Positions 37,092 through 50,330 of a stretch of 64,000 bases of DNA are shown in pieces. The notes beneath the pieces are model-generated. The model did not search any database. It saw only the letters and a program-made list of their open reading frames with translations, and was not told the DNA's origin. The stretch's first letter is position 1; each line of letters begins with the position of its first letter. The stretch lies in NCBI RefSeq assembly GCF_011397635.1, contig NC_064775.1, positions 11,496,952 through 11,560,951 of the forward strand, written 5' to 3'. The DNA is from Epinephelus fuscoguttatus (Eukaryota > Chordata > Actinopteri > Perciformes > Serranidae). The position numbers were made by a program, and so were the translations under genes.

Positions 37092-37092
<1 letters not shown>

Positions 37093-37129
<37 letters not shown>
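37093..37129 (+). repeat. (CA)n microsatellite
   Basis: About 18 CA units in the c1ql2-en1 intergenic region. Confidence 0.95.
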
Positions 37130-37134
<5 letters not shown>

Positions 37135-39294
37135 CTGTTTACACACCACCCCTGTCAATTTAAATAGAAATCATGGAAAACAAATATTAGGTGTCTGGTT
37201 AGATAAACCTCTATTAAGGTGTTGGCTTATTCTCCCGCACTCTACAAACTAACTGTCCTCCTCAGAGGGGATTGTGTTGTTCTTGAGCTGCTCGGTGAAA
37301 AAAGAGGTGGATTGTTGTTTCTACGGCTGATGAAAATGGTACAGTTCGTGATTCATTAGTCTTGGATAGTATGGTTTTGGTTTAGTTTCTCTATTCGCTA
37401 CAAAGGAGGCAGTGAATGCCACATTCATGGAGAATAAGCCAGGATGAAATTAGAGTGTCCACAGGTGTTAACAAGTTAAATTGAAGACTTTTGACGACAT
37501 TTCTCACACTTCAAATGGAATTTAAGACCAGATGATGGAAATACTCTCAAAAACTCTAATGCAGTTGTTTTAGATTTCCTTCATTTTCAGGCTGGATTTT
37601 GTGGATTTGGAGCTTAATGTTGTGCCTGGGGCACGTCATGTATTAATGATACTCGTTACCTGGAGAGGTTGGAAAAAGATATACGTTTCTTCCCTGTCCT
37701 TGAGATATAGCCTACTGAATGTATACACATGCTGCTTTTGCTTTTTTAATGATTAGAACAGTGAAACAAAGACCGACCCTGCTGTACAGGAACCAGTGAA
37801 GGGAAGCAGGGAAACTCTGCTGATATTCAACCAGCTCTGTGTCATCGCTTTGTGCAAAGATTAAAGGTGTTTGGCTTCCCCCATCTGCACACACTGTGAT
37901 GTCACACAGCTGGTTCATTATCAGCAAAGTTTCCCTTTATATTCATTGTCTTGTGTGGTGATCAGCAGTGATGTGGTGGTTCACTTTTACACTGTGATCT
38001 GTAGCCTATAGTTCGGCTTTAGCTTCTAACTATCTTTGTCTTTTTAACCTGTTGTTGCTGCTGAGTCAGTTTGACATCCTGGATATATCCTTCAAACACA
38101 GACTGTAGACCCCTCTGTCTGCTTCTCTCTGGAATCACTCTTTCATTTTTCCAAAAATAAGATAATATTTCTTCAGGGAGTGCAGTTAGTTACAGTGTGG
38201 GCTCCATGCTTACTCCACCCGCTTGTCGGACCATCACAAAGGGGCGGGGCTTAACAGAGGGTCAATGCTGACTAAGTACATTAACACAAGTACTGAACGA
38301 GGACAAATTTACTTGAGTATGAGTGTGGGCTCCATGCTTACTCCGAAAGTTTGTTCCCCTGTCAAACCATGACCATTTGATAAGATGTAACACCACTTTT
38401 GCATCACTTTTTTGTGCATTTATCAGAAGAAAGAATAACAGGAATAAAGCTGGCACTGATTTTGTTTTCAGTCACGTCCCACGCATCCTTATTGTCTACA
38501 CTTACTAACGTGGCAGTAAATTTATTCATTTATTTTTTTTTTGATAACCCTTATCTATCTGATACAGTTCAGGTTTTATTTGCCTCCATTTCCACCAGTT
38601 TCCTCATATTTCATTGCTAATTATACATTATAAATATATTAGATTGTTGTTATCTCACATAAATATAAATAAAAAGCACACCTGTTCTTGCAGAATAACA
38701 TCACTAAGTATGTGAGGACATTCTTTCATGAATGAACAACGGGAGGTATGTTGGAAACACTGAGCCCTTTTTTGATCGCGCAGTGACAAGTGCAAACTGA
38801 TATGTCTGGGTGGATGTCTCCAAGCACACCTGCTATTTTGGGTCATGTATGCCGCAGCAGCACAAAGTGCAAAAGGGCTGGGTGAAGTGGAATATCACTC
38901 GGGGGGTGTGGTGATTAATAAATACATTCTCAGTCAGTCACATCACTGGTCTCATCGCTCTGTGAGCCAATCAGTGAGGCATGATGAACACAGCTGAACC
39001 TGCAGCCATGTCGTCAGTGGTCACATCATCGTGTCAAGAAGATGGTCAAGATAAGATAAACAGGCTTAATTCACTTCCTGGTAGAGATGATCACTGTTCG
39101 GGGAGGTTTTGAAAATGGTAGCCGGAGTGATGATGTCACCAGCAGACTTTTTAAACTGTGTAAAGATCAAAGCATTGTGGTCTTGTAAAGGCTCTCGGCT
39201 CCCACTGCAGACACATTTAGGATGAAAAGTGGGGCTGCTGACACCAACTGAGACATCAACAGCAGTGCATGTCACCAGCTGCCAGACGGATGCT

Positions 39295-39304
39295 CTCACA
39301 CACA

Positions 39305-39343
<39 letters not shown>

Positions 39344-39456
39344 ATAACAACACGATAGATGATCATCCGTCCCCCTGGTCTGTGTGACAGTGAGGGATTG
39401 TTGACTGACAGACGGAGTAGTGAAATTCTCTGATGGATGTGATAAGTGGGACAAGG

Positions 39457-39511
<55 letters not shown>

Positions 39512-39590
39512 GTTCAGGGGAATGCAGCTTGACAGGCAGCTGAGCAACAGGCATCATACTGGAGTACTAATAGCATGTGTCGCCATATCT

Positions 39591-39632
<42 letters not shown>
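39295..39632. repeat. cluster of three dinucleotide microsatellites in both orientations
   Basis: (CA)n lies at about 39295-39345, (CA)25 at 39460-39509 and (GT)20 at 39593-39632. The second and third are inverted relative to each other, about 80 bp apart, so the region could form a hairpin. The open frames seen through these tracts are artefacts. Confidence 0.9.
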
Positions 39633-39635
<3 letters not shown>

Positions 39636-39649
39636 CCTTGCCGCTGTAA

Positions 39650-40010
39650 TTACAGTAAACTATGATCTTTCTAATTAAACCCTATTAATCTGGAGTCTAA
39701 TCTAATTATGCCAAAACACCAGCCTGCTGCCCAAACGTGTATCTCCAGCAATAAAAAGCTGCCTGCTGCCTCGGTTGATTCCAGCAAGCGCCTGATTGCC
39801 GAATCGACATGAAAAATTGCAGCCGACAAGCTCTCTGCACAGGCAGCCAATCATCGGGACATTTTTAAAACCTCTCCTCATTCTTTCACTCCGCTGATTT
39901 CCTCCCCGCGATGATTGATCCATGAGTAACGCTCATGCCTGAGATGCAAATGCCAGAGTGGCATGAGCGAAATATAAAGAGGGACATCTGAAGGGCCCCG
40001 CAGAGAGGGG
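39650..40010. promoter_or_regulatory. candidate conserved non-coding element
   Basis: Unique, repeat-free sequence of intermediate GC with homeodomain-type sites (TCTAATTA twice, at about 39669-39676 and about 39701-39708), an octamer-like ATGCAAAT and no coding frame. It stands out against the surrounding microsatellites and transposons. Whether it is conserved, and which gene it would serve (c1ql2 or en1), cannot be told from one sequence. Confidence 0.25.
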
Positions 40011-40995
40011 TGAAAGCCGAATCTGACACCTAAAAACCTTCTGCTTATCTCCCGCTTTTGTTTGTTGTCTAAGTCTCATTCAAGCTGGTGTGCTCGCAAA
40101 GCACACAGCTGGGAGAGGAGAACGTCCTCACTGGAAAATAAAAGAAAGGAGGTAAAACTGGAGAGGAGGTGCATTAAAGATGTGACTGTGTGTGGTGGAA
40201 CAATGGCTGTCTGACTGTCTGGTAGATTAAACTCTATTTGATCATTTATATAAGGAATGTGTTGAAGTTTGGAATATTGTATTTTTCTTGTTGCTGTGAG
40301 GAGGGCAGTCTAAGTTTCTGGGAATACTTGCAACATGTTAATGCACAATAATGAACCAATAATATAATATAACACTGACAGAAGGGGATTCTGCCTAAGG
40401 AATAGGGCTGTCACAATCACTGTTTTTGTTGGACGATTTATTGCCCCAGAAATAATCGTGATAAACAATATTATTGTCATTTTGGGACCATTTTATGCTG
40501 CTGATATAATGTTAATATAATAGCATAATAATGCATGAATACCCTTGCAAGAATATTCATATTCAGAATTTGGATATTAAGACTAAATACAAAATTGGGC
40601 CAAATAAAACAAAACCAAGTGATGCCTCTTGCGACTAACAGACAAGCTTAGCGAAGCTCCAGGAACACTGCAGTTACCTCCATAATCTGGCCAGTGTGCT
40701 GCAGTCGGCTCCCGGGGATGGACAACCTGGGAGCAGGGCAGTTTACTGGTAGAGGATGTGGATCACGGAGTAGAGGATAACATTGTTGGAGGGTAAAACT
40801 TCAAACAATGACACATTTTGGCTGGTTGTGAGGGGTTGGCAAGCCAACATCTATCAAGACTGTCTTTTACACTCCAAAAGTGCAGCTGCAGGCTACTGGT
40901 GGGCTACACTGTGTCGTCTTTGAAGTGTTTGTCTTTGGACTTGCCCAAATAGGTGGAGATGTAGAGGAAACAAGGAATAATTGCTGCACCCTAGT

Positions 40996-41829
40996 CTTAA
41001 GCCTAGTTCACATTACATAATTTTCACCCTGATTTTGTGTTGTGGAGACAATAGTAATCTTTTCAGTGTTCATACCTGGCGACGTGTGTTTCTGTCAGCG
41101 GGAGTCTCGCCAACTGCATTACGACCTGTGTGTGCACACTACAAGATTTCTCCACCGAGCCCTCGCCGACAGAGCCCCAGATAATGCGGCGACGTCACAA
41201 AACTTGGAGACGACACATCGTACAGGCATGGATATTCTTCCCAGTGTTGAATCAGATCTGTCTCCAGGGCCTGGGTCCAAACACAACGCACTCCCCGTGA
41301 TCCTGTGGACGCCGCCATCGTTGTTGTTGCTTGCCAGCTTGTCAGTGTTGCCAGACCTTGGGAGAGAAACAAGCAACCAGGGCTATGGAAACAAGCCCAA
41401 AAGACTAGCGACTAGCGACAATCACGCGTCATGCGGATATATAGAGAGAAAGATGACATTTAGAGAGCAAGCCCAAATAAGCAACTCCACTTTAGAAACG
41501 AGCCCAAAGTCGCGGCTAAGCAGACCTGGCAACCCTGCAGCTTGTCCTCCTCATATTTCTTCTGTCCTCCTGCATGCTGACGTGGGGCGTATCCCGCCTC
41601 TCATTGGCTGATGCTCTTTGTCAGTCGTGTCAGACTTCTCCAGTTTTCTAGCACGCCAGATATTCAGTCCCATTCGCAGGCGAGGGTCGACTTGCTCATA
41701 GGCTTGTTCACACATGAGGACTCATCGTGGCAGACTATCTGCCGACTCACCTCTGACCCAAGGCGGCTCTCAAGATCCTCTGCGATGTCAAAATCACAGT
41801 GAAAATCGTGTAATGTGAATTAGGCTTGA
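40996..41829. mobile_element. 0.83-kb non-autonomous DNA transposon
   Basis: The left end TTAAGCCTAGTTCACATTACA and the inverted right end TCAAGCCTAATTCACATTACA form terminal inverted repeats. An open frame of 189 codons (41042-41611) runs through it but shows no protein-like pattern. The ends resemble those of the 21101-22107 element. Confidence 0.7.
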
Positions 41830-42728
41830 CAATGTTCGTGAAAACATCTGTTGGCTAAAATGTTGGTGACATTCCTACGTAAACACAATTGGCAAGATCA
41901 AGGTCAGAAAAATGATCAAGATAATGTCCATGAATCGTATCATAAGTCATAAGTAAGACAGGTAAAAGTCTGAAGGTAGGACATTTTCTTGTAATGGAGT
42001 ATTCTGTATGTACTGGGGCTGGGCAATATAACAACTATGTACGATATCTCAATATATTTTCAAGCAAGATATAGATGTAGACAATACCGTTTATACTGAT
42101 ATAGGGTCAAGTTGCGTTACATAACACACACCAGTGTAGATGAATGAAATTACCGCAGCAGTTCACGTACAATACTGTGGGCCTTTTCCTCTGTCACTTA
42201 TGGCCGCGTCCAGTCAAGCCATGCTGCGCCAATTTGCGTTTCTGTTATCAGTTAAGACACTCCATGCCACCCCGAGCTGCGCCAGAGATGGACCTTCTCT
42301 GGAGTAGGTCCAAAAGCCGGGCTGCCCACCCTCAAGCAGGTAGTGGTGGTGACATCTCGCCAACAGCAGCCAACAACCGACGACCCCTGTTCACCCTCTC
42401 AAACTAGCCTTTTCTACCTCTGTCTGCAGGAGACCAGAGAGAAAGGCGTCTTAAAAGTCTCTGTGTTCAGCTCTCAGTACGTCTGTAGCTTCTAACTGAA
42501 TCTCTGTGGTTTGGAGTTTAGTCTCTCTCCTGTATCCTGTTTGTACTTTAGAAATCTGCTTTATTTCACCGTTTCATGTTCGCTATCAGCCATATTAGAA
42601 GTTGTGTCAAGTTGCTGCTGGAAAACTCAACATTTCCTTATTTTCCTGAACGCTGAGACCTATTTGATTTATGTTTCACCAACATTACTCTTACTGTTCT
42701 ACCACACAAATATTTCTATGTTTCTCAG

Positions 42729-43115
42729 TATAAATGATCCATACATCCATTTTCTAACCGCTTCATCCTCTTGAGGGTCGCGGGGGGGCTGGAGCCTATC
42801 CCAGCTACATCGGGCGAGAGGCAGGGTACACCCTGGACAGGTCGCCAGACTATCGCAGGGCTGACACATAGAGACAGACAACCATTCACGCACACATTCA
42901 CACCTATGGACAATTTAGAGTTACCAATTAACCTAGTCCCCAATCTGCATGTCTTTGGACTGTGGGAGGAAGCCGGAGTGCCCGGAGAGAACCCACGCTG
43001 ACACGGGGAGAACATGCAAACTCCGCACAGAAGGGCTCCCACGCCCGGGATCGAACCGGCAACCCTCTTGCTGTGAGGCGAGAGTGCTAACCACCACACC
43101 ACCGTGCTGCCCATG
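42729..43115 (-). mobile_element. tRNA-derived SINE, minus orientation
   Basis: Read on the minus strand it begins GGGCAGCACGGTGGTGTGGT with an A-box-like TGGTTAGCACT and a B-box-like GGTTCGATCCC, then the body with CATGTTCTCCCCGTGTCAGC and TGGGATAGGCTCCAGCC, ending GGATGTATGGATC. This family is ubiquitous in fish. It is not a functional tRNA. Confidence 0.8.
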
Positions 43116-45578
43116 ATCCATACAGCTTACGAAAAAATCTCATTTCAACAGGTCAGTCATCTTCATGTCCCAGAGGTCTCCAGAGTGAACCTAAACAATC
43201 CACAGCAAACACAGACACTGAGACTGACACACTCATACATATTTTTGCTTCGGTGAAATATATTCTCCGTATTACGATTCATATGCTGGATAATGATTCA
43301 GCCAAATGCTGACTCACTTCATCTGTCAGTCTGCACTTTGAAAATTACGTCTCTTTTGTGCTTTAATCGGCCAAACGAGGGAAAGATTTGGGAAATGTGG
43401 AGAGGAGAGTGAAAGAGGTGGAAACAGAAAACAGTGAGGGGATAAAATAGCAAACTGAACAACTTTTTTTCTTCGTGGAGGTAAATAACAAAACACAAAA
43501 AAGACAAATGAGTCCCTGGAGGTTTAAACTCAGGGTTAAGCCTATTTGGGGAATAATATAATGTCGTGGGTGCTTTTGCAAAGACGATAAGCTTCCAGGC
43601 TCATGAACATACCTCCTGTCAAATGCTGAACACTTCAGAGTCATTATAATGCACTGAACCGTCACTCTTGAATATCTATCGTGCCACAGCTTATTGTTGT
43701 TTTTTGAAAGGACATAAACTTTAAAGGCTGCAGTGGCAGCTAGTAAAAGGTGATCTTCATTGATTTAAAGCTGCTTTTGAGTCATTTGAGAGGGAGCTGT
43801 GCTACAAGTGGAACAATCAATCCATTGTTTCAGTCATTTCCTATATAAAACAGCCCTCTGGTTTTAGCTTCAGATGTGGATATTTGCTGGTTTTCTTTGC
43901 CCTCTATGATAATAAACAAATATTTGGATTGTTGACTGTCAGACATACAAGACCTTTAAGTATGTCAGCCTGGGCTTTTAGCAATTGTGATGGGGGTTTA
44001 TCACTATTTTCTTACATTTTTTACAGCAAACAACAAACAAAATAATCAGGAAAATAATAAGCAGATTCATTGATAATGAGAACAATCATTAGCTGCAGCC
44101 CTAACATAAAGGTCTTGGCTAATATAAGAGGAGCATTTCTGTAATCATAATAGAAAAAATTATATTTCACCCTGATGTAAGGAAAGAGATCTTCTCTATA
44201 AGTGATATTGAAGACCTTTTTGCTTAAAATTTCTGAAGATACCTCGACTGTACATACATCAATTGGTGCTGAAGTGAAGGACATTTTTATGCAAATGATC
44301 TAAAAGTCCAAAACAGTGTTGCTCATACTAATCTTATGAGAATGAATTACTCTCCAACTTTAACAGAATAGCCTGCCAAGAGTTAGATGAGAAGATTGAT
44401 ACCACTCTCAGTGGTTAGCTTAGCTTAGCATTTTAAAAACACAGAAGCAGGGAGGAACAGCTGGTTTGGCTCTGTCTAGTCTCGTATAGCCTGATGCATC
44501 TCGTGCTTTGCCACCGCTGTAGATGGGTACTTGTTTTGGGGGGAAATTTGCGCATTGGAAGGCGAGTGCAGGTGTTAAAGATCTAGTGGCATCTAATGGT
44601 GAGGCTAGAGATTGCAACCAACTGAAACTTCTCCCATGTGCCAAGCGTGTAGGAGAACTACGGTGGCCAAAATGAAAATGCGAAAAAAACACAAATGGCC
44701 CAATCTCGAGCCGTGTTTGTTTTGTCTGTTCTGGGCTACTGTTACAAACAACATGGCAGACTCCGTGGAAAAGAACCTGCCCTGTATGTAGATGTAAACA
44801 GCTCATTCTAAGGCAACCTCATCTCACCCCAAAGTCGTCTAAATCTGGCGCTTGGGCATTGACTTATGGCATCAGACACCAACGAGCAAAGCCATCTTTC
44901 AATGTCAGCATGATATGTGGCTGGTCGCCATTATAGTTTAATAGTGTTCAGTGGCATCAGTTGGAAATGTGGCGGGACAAGAATGAAAGTTAAGATGGCA
45001 AGTCCAAGTGGGACGAGTGGGAGTGGTGGTGGACGGATCCAACAAACACTGACTTTCACACTGGACAGTGGTGTTCGCATCCTGTTTGACCCTAAAGCCA
45101 AGCCCTGTTCTGTTTTTCCTAAACCTAACCACATGCTTTTGTTGGCTAAACACAATTATGTGCGTTAGTTGAAGGAAAAAAAACATCAGTTAATGTGTTG
45201 GACTGACACGGTGTCCCAGAACGTCAACGACCAACGCACCCAGGGTATCTTACCTTACCTGACACGACGTGTCTGGACGTGGAAAGTTCATGACCAAAAC
45301 GTCAATATGTGATGAGGTCGGAGTGAGAATGTGTTGTCTAAGGTAATGAAAACACAATTATTCATATTTTCAGGTGATTACACACTAATAAAAACATTGC
45401 AATGAATATTATATTCCATTTCTGCCAAAAGATCCCACTAAATCCGACACACTGCGCCTCTGAAATGACTAAATGACACATAACATATGACAAGAAGCTT
45501 TAGCTTGTAGGTTGCTAACTCGGATGTTCTTGTATTTGTTTCACACACAACACAAAAAAGTGTAGATGCTCTGTGAGA

Positions 45579-46003
45579 CAAGTTACATGTAACTTAGTCT
45601 CACTCACCAGACCTTTCTCAAAAAAAGAAAGGTCTGGCTGGGCCGACTCTCACTTTAAGATTGGAGAAAAAAACGCCCCGGCTTTTTTTATTTCTTTCAA
45701 CCAATCACAATCGTTCTGGGCGGTGCCACAGCAACGGTGCGCTTGCAAAAATATTGCCAGGGAGAAACAGGTTTTGGTGTAACATGCCCACAAAAATATC
45801 GCCTACAGGACGCGAACCATGGCAGAAAAATGGCTACATCCCCGCAAGATCAAACACCGCAAAAGTTAGTAAAGGATGTGTTGAAAACTGCTACACAACC
45901 AGAGGTGGTAGGGCGGGACTTCAGCGGGTGGCTCGTTCCGCCCAACGAGTGGCCGATCTATGCAGCGAACTTCCGCCCACTCAGACTACATGTAACTATA
46001 GAG
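45579..46003. mobile_element. foldback element nested in the 44.4-46.7 kb block
   Basis: The left end GTTACATGTAACTTAGTCTC and the inverted right end (GTTACATGTAGTCTGAGTGG when reverse-complemented) match. A second local hairpin (GACCTTTCTCAAAAAAAGAA followed by AGGTC) lies near 45611-45634. No coding capacity. Confidence 0.55.
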
Positions 46004-46044
46004 ATCTGGTAACAAGCTGAAAGCGGAATGAGATGAGAACAGGC

Positions 46045-46440
46045 CCCCAGGAAGTGCGCCAGACTTTGATGCCAAACCATGTAACAACAGCTTCCCGGTC
46101 CGTCACGTGATGCCATGGGGCCCAAAGAGACTTTTGCCCATAGACTTACATTGCAAGAGAGATGTCTGTAAATCAGTGTATACATTATTTTGAGCATCAC
46201 AACCACCACCAAACGACATGATTAAATCATTTCATCCCCTTTCAAGTTAGTGGAGGGCTAAACCAGAAGTTAGCCCGCAAAGTCTCTCTTGCTCTGTGGG
46301 CCCAACAATGCGGAAGATCTGAGTTATTTTACACACAGGAAGTCGAACACTTAATGTGCCACAGAGCAACTTCCACAGAAAGGAACAGAACCTCACCTCC
46401 AACGCTTTATCCAGTTCTCTTTATAAATCCATGGTGTGAG
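46045..46440 (+). repeat. dispersed repeat, copy 2
   Basis: Collinear with 35318-35720, see that entry; shared markers include CCCCCAGGAAGTGC, TGATGCCATGGGG and GAGATGTCTGTAAATCAGTG. Confidence 0.65.
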
Positions 46441-47399
46441 AATTCAATTTGAAAAAGGCAGCCAATGACAGTCCTATACCAACAGTCTACACCCTGCAAA
46501 GTAGACTAAGTTCTATCCAAAGTTTAAAAACAAATCGGCCAACCAGCACGTCTAAGTTCATAAATTTACACAAAGTATGTTTACATACATGACTACACCA
46601 CCACGTGTGGTACCAATCTTCTCATCAAACTCTCAGCGAGAACGTAATATTTCTTAAACTGTTGAACTATTCTGTAACCCTTGCTCTTACGCACCATCAT
46701 ATACCTTACACAAAACGTCTTCACTTCTGTCTCTGTGAGGACGTTTGATCTAAATATAGCCAGAAACCCGAGAACTTGCACACATGCATACAGATGATTT
46801 GCAGGCAGGACGGAAAATGGCATAACTGTCAGAAACACATCCCTGTCTTGTTCTCGGGGCCGGGCCATAATGAGAGGCTAAAAGAGCCGACGCAAAGATC
46901 AATCAAACACACACACACGCGCGCACACACACGCACACACACACACTCCCCTTATCCCGTCAACTATCATCCACCTCTCCCTGCCTGCCGCCGTCTTTCA
47001 CACACATTTACATCGTCATTATTTATGTCCTGCCTCCTCCCTCTGCTTGTCATGAGTTTTAGAGCCTTTAAAATATGTTCACCATCCACCTCATGCAGAA
47101 GCTAACATGCAGCTTATTTAACTTATTTCTACAGCTCTTTCTGTCAGACTCATTGCTTACCATTAAGCATCGAGTCTTAAAAAGCAGTCTGAATGTTTTG
47201 GCTGTTGAAATGTGTTTTCTCTGGGCACACTGTCTATTTCCCTTAGATTACTCAAACTGTGTAAAATGGCTGTCATCTCTCTGCTTTCAGATGTGATGAC
47301 GACTTATCGCAGATATCATTAATTTATCAGGGTGTCTCTTAGGAGGTTTTTCTAATCCCGTGTCATCCAATCTGTCATTTGTGAATAGAGGGGAGTAAA

Positions 47400-47580
47400 G
47401 GTTAAGGGAATAAGTCATTGGAGCAGGCGGCTTTTATTGTAACAAAGCCAATGAGGACTATATCTTTCATCGCTCCTCTGGCTGATGACAGTGACAGGCC
47501 GAGGATGCCAGATGAGAGGGAGACGATCCTCTGAGAGTCGACTGAAAGGTTAGAGTGGCCCCAGGCAGCATGGCTGATGA
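47400..47580. promoter_or_regulatory. candidate conserved non-coding element
   Basis: About 180 bp of unique, balanced-composition sequence without coding frame, containing GCCAATGAGG and GATGACAGTGACAGG, lying between a repeat block and a short CA tract. Compositionally it resembles deeply conserved developmental enhancers; conservation is untested. Confidence 0.2.
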
Positions 47581-49239
47581 GGACACACACACACACACGC
47601 AGATGCGAAGACCCCTTCAGTCACGCATATATATACGGTGCTGTATAATCCTTGATGTGTCTCATTACGCAGGACATAAAACACTTGTGCTTGTGAGATG
47701 GGGAAATGTGAAAAAGGGGGAAATTACATAATAATCATAAATCCATCAAGAGACACATGAGCGGAGATATCGGCTCTGTGACGGCTGACCTACATGCACT
47801 CTAACCCTATGATAAATACGACTCAGGCCACGTTTAGTTTGACAGCACTGTGTGAAACACAGCCTCCTCATTTATATGAATGAGTCATGTGACGGCTGCC
47901 AACGCTGAGGGCCCTGGCAACACAATGTAAGACGCTGTGTTGGCCAATATCACACACAAGAGCATATTCCTGATAGTTTACTTTGCAATGTGAAAGTCTG
48001 ATGATTGCCATCCTGATTAGCTTCCAGAGTTGGAAATTTCTGTTTGTGAGTATTACAAATTGTTGTACTGTGTTTTGAGTGCATTCACCCTTTGAGACTC
48101 ACCATAGACCCATTTTTGTCATTTTTAGGGGGCACGGGGGATCTTATGTGCAACACAGAAAAGGTATGCATCACCTGAAAACTGGGAATCTACATAGATT
48201 CATATAAGGTGCAAGTACTGTGTGTCGAGACACATATCTGTGATAATCGTGTCTTGATCAGGCACACACTCGAACTTTTACAGTCTATAGAACATTATGA
48301 TGGAAGTAAATGATGACCCATCCCACATTCAATTATGTCACGTAAGTTGCTGCAGCATTTTTTACTTCATTTATTTATTTTGTTTGCTCCTGTCTACAAG
48401 ATGTTAAGGCGTGCATGAGCCTCCACATTCTAGTTTTTTGCATTTTTATTTTTGTTGACACTATTTTGTTTTGCACAGATTTGGTGCTAAATATAAGAAT
48501 TTTTGACCACTTGAGAATTAATAAAAATGGTCAAAAATCCCTCCAAAATACCACATTCAGACACCAAGATGTTAAGAAACACCACAGAAAAAAACACGCT
48601 GTGATTTGGTGTCAAAAACTTTTGACATTTGGAGATTTCTGTAAGAATTGCATTTTTCAGCAATTGAACAGCGAGCACTTTTGTTCTGGAAAATGCTTAA
48701 ACATTCCCTTATTGACAATACGTCTATGAAAGCCAAACAATCTCTGAATGGCCAAGGTCTCTAGTTTGTGGTTGTGAAGTTTCATGATGCTGTGATTGTC
48801 CTAGAGGTCACAATCGGGCGTTTTATACAGTGATGTCAAGTTTCGCAAAATAGTCTCTCTACAGTGAAATGGCTACTATGGGGGTTGACATTATCACACA
48901 TGAATCCATAAGAGTCTCAGCTTTCCAGTCATACCCAATTTATGCAATTTCAAACAGTTTAGGGACCCCACTGTGCAGACATATTCAAATACAATAGGTA
49001 AAAATAATGCGTCTGTGCTGCACTCAAACAGCTGCATGGTTGGGATTAGCATAAAGTGGACATACAACCCATTTTCATTGAGATATGTTGAAGCGGTAGT
49101 TCAAGGGATCCCCGTGAAAATGGCCATGCCCATCTTTTCCTTGCCACAACTTAGCACTTTGGAGGGTTATTCAGTCTGCTTCCAAGCCAGCATGAGATGG
49201 TTGGTACCAATGGATTCTTTAGGTCTTCGAAACTAAGCA

Positions 49240-49506
49240 CAAAAAGTAAGGAAATGTGTGTTTGGTAGATGATTTCTTTGTTGCGACAATGCTTCTTTGC
49301 AATAAATCTTATACCGTTGGAAAGCCTGTTTATGTCCCTTTTAAATGGTGCCACATTTGTAAGGAACATGCATTTGTGGGCTGAGCAGCAGAGCTGAGTA
49401 CGTGGGTTGCGCCCATGAAAAAGCTGTTTGGCAGAGACGATTTGGCAAATTCTCATTGTTACAACAAAGAAATAATCTACCAAACACAAATTTCCTTACA
49501 TTTTGT
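49240..49506. repeat. inverted repeat with 52-bp arms
   Basis: The left arm (about 49240-49291) contains GGAAATGTGTGTTTGGTAGA. The right arm (about 49454-49506) is its reverse complement with roughly six mismatches (TCTACCAAACACAAATTTCC). The loop is about 160 bp. Flanking copies of TTAGTTTC / GAAACTAA extend the symmetry, so this is probably a foldback element within a larger old repeat at about 48100-49600. Confidence 0.75.
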
Positions 49507-50079
49507 ACTTGGTTTAGTTTCATTAGTGTCTTCTCTCTAGCTTCAAAACTCTGCCAACTACAGTATAGCCTCTGAAAGACAGTAATGTCAACCAAAAGCT
49601 CTCTGTTACTCCAGCTAGACCTCCTGGTTTGTATTTCTTTGTCTCATCGCTACCTTAAACATCATTGGTACAGTTCTTAATGGCAATTTATCCTAATTAA
49701 GATGCCATATCTTCTGTTTCTACATGTTTTGTGTCAAATCAGTTTTATCTACACAGCCTGATATCACAAATCAAAATAGGTGCATCCATCGATTCAGATG
49801 AGGTAAAACACCAACAAAAAAACCCCCACACCTTTAACATGATGAAAATGGAAGAAAACTTCACAAAGAGCAACAAAAGAAAGATCTCTCTCCCTGGACG
49901 GACAGATTGACAGTAGATGTCGTGTGTACAGAACAGATCGACAATGTAAAATAACAGTATGACCGAAGTACGTACGGACAGATCAACGTAAATGTCACTC
50001 TCATGCTGGTGTTAGAGGACAATTAGGGAACCATAAATGTCTGAAACACATCATCTACATCTCTGCTTTAAAGCGTCAC

Positions 50080-50330
50080 CCCGAAGCAGGATGGGCAATT
50101 GTGTTAACACAAGCCCAGAGAAGTGTCTGCATCGATTCAATTTGCCAATTACTAAATGAGGCTCATTTATCATCACGTTAAGCTTTCACAAACTTCTCAG
50201 CAAGATGTAATAAGACTAAGGAGCAATCTGTCCCCCTCTTCTCATTAGGACTCTAAAGAGATCCCCTGAAGCTTAATTATTTATCTGCATTAATATCCCT
50301 TCAATTATTAATGACGGGTGAATGTGTGTG
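50080..50330. promoter_or_regulatory. candidate conserved non-coding element, homeodomain-site rich
   Basis: Unique sequence with clustered AT-rich homeodomain-type cores (CAATTACTAAAT, GCTTAATTATTTA, TCAATTATTAATG) and no frame, about 5 kb upstream of en1. Regulatory role is inferred from position and composition only. Confidence 0.25.

Larger units (their letters stand above)
44355..46665. mobile_element. 2.3-kb block bounded by inverted termini, containing nested repeats
   Basis: The left end (GCCAAGAGTTAGATGAGAAG followed by ATTGATACCA) and the inverted right end (GCTGAGAGTTTGATGAGAAG followed by ATTGGTACCA) are the same type of terminus as at 9638. The block contains a smaller foldback unit at 45579-46003 and the dispersed repeat at 46045-46440. 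It may be one composite element or two inverted copies trapping other repeats. Confidence 0.5.

Noticed and set aside
39256-39665. Several frames encoding poly-Cys-Val or poly-Thr-His
   Set aside because: Translations of CA/GT microsatellites.
41042-41611. 189-codon plus-strand frame
   Set aside because: Lies within a non-autonomous transposon, has no domain-like pattern and no splice context.
43020-43115. Possible minus-strand tRNA gene
   Set aside because: Same reason: the internal promoter belongs to a tRNA-derived SINE with its characteristic body.
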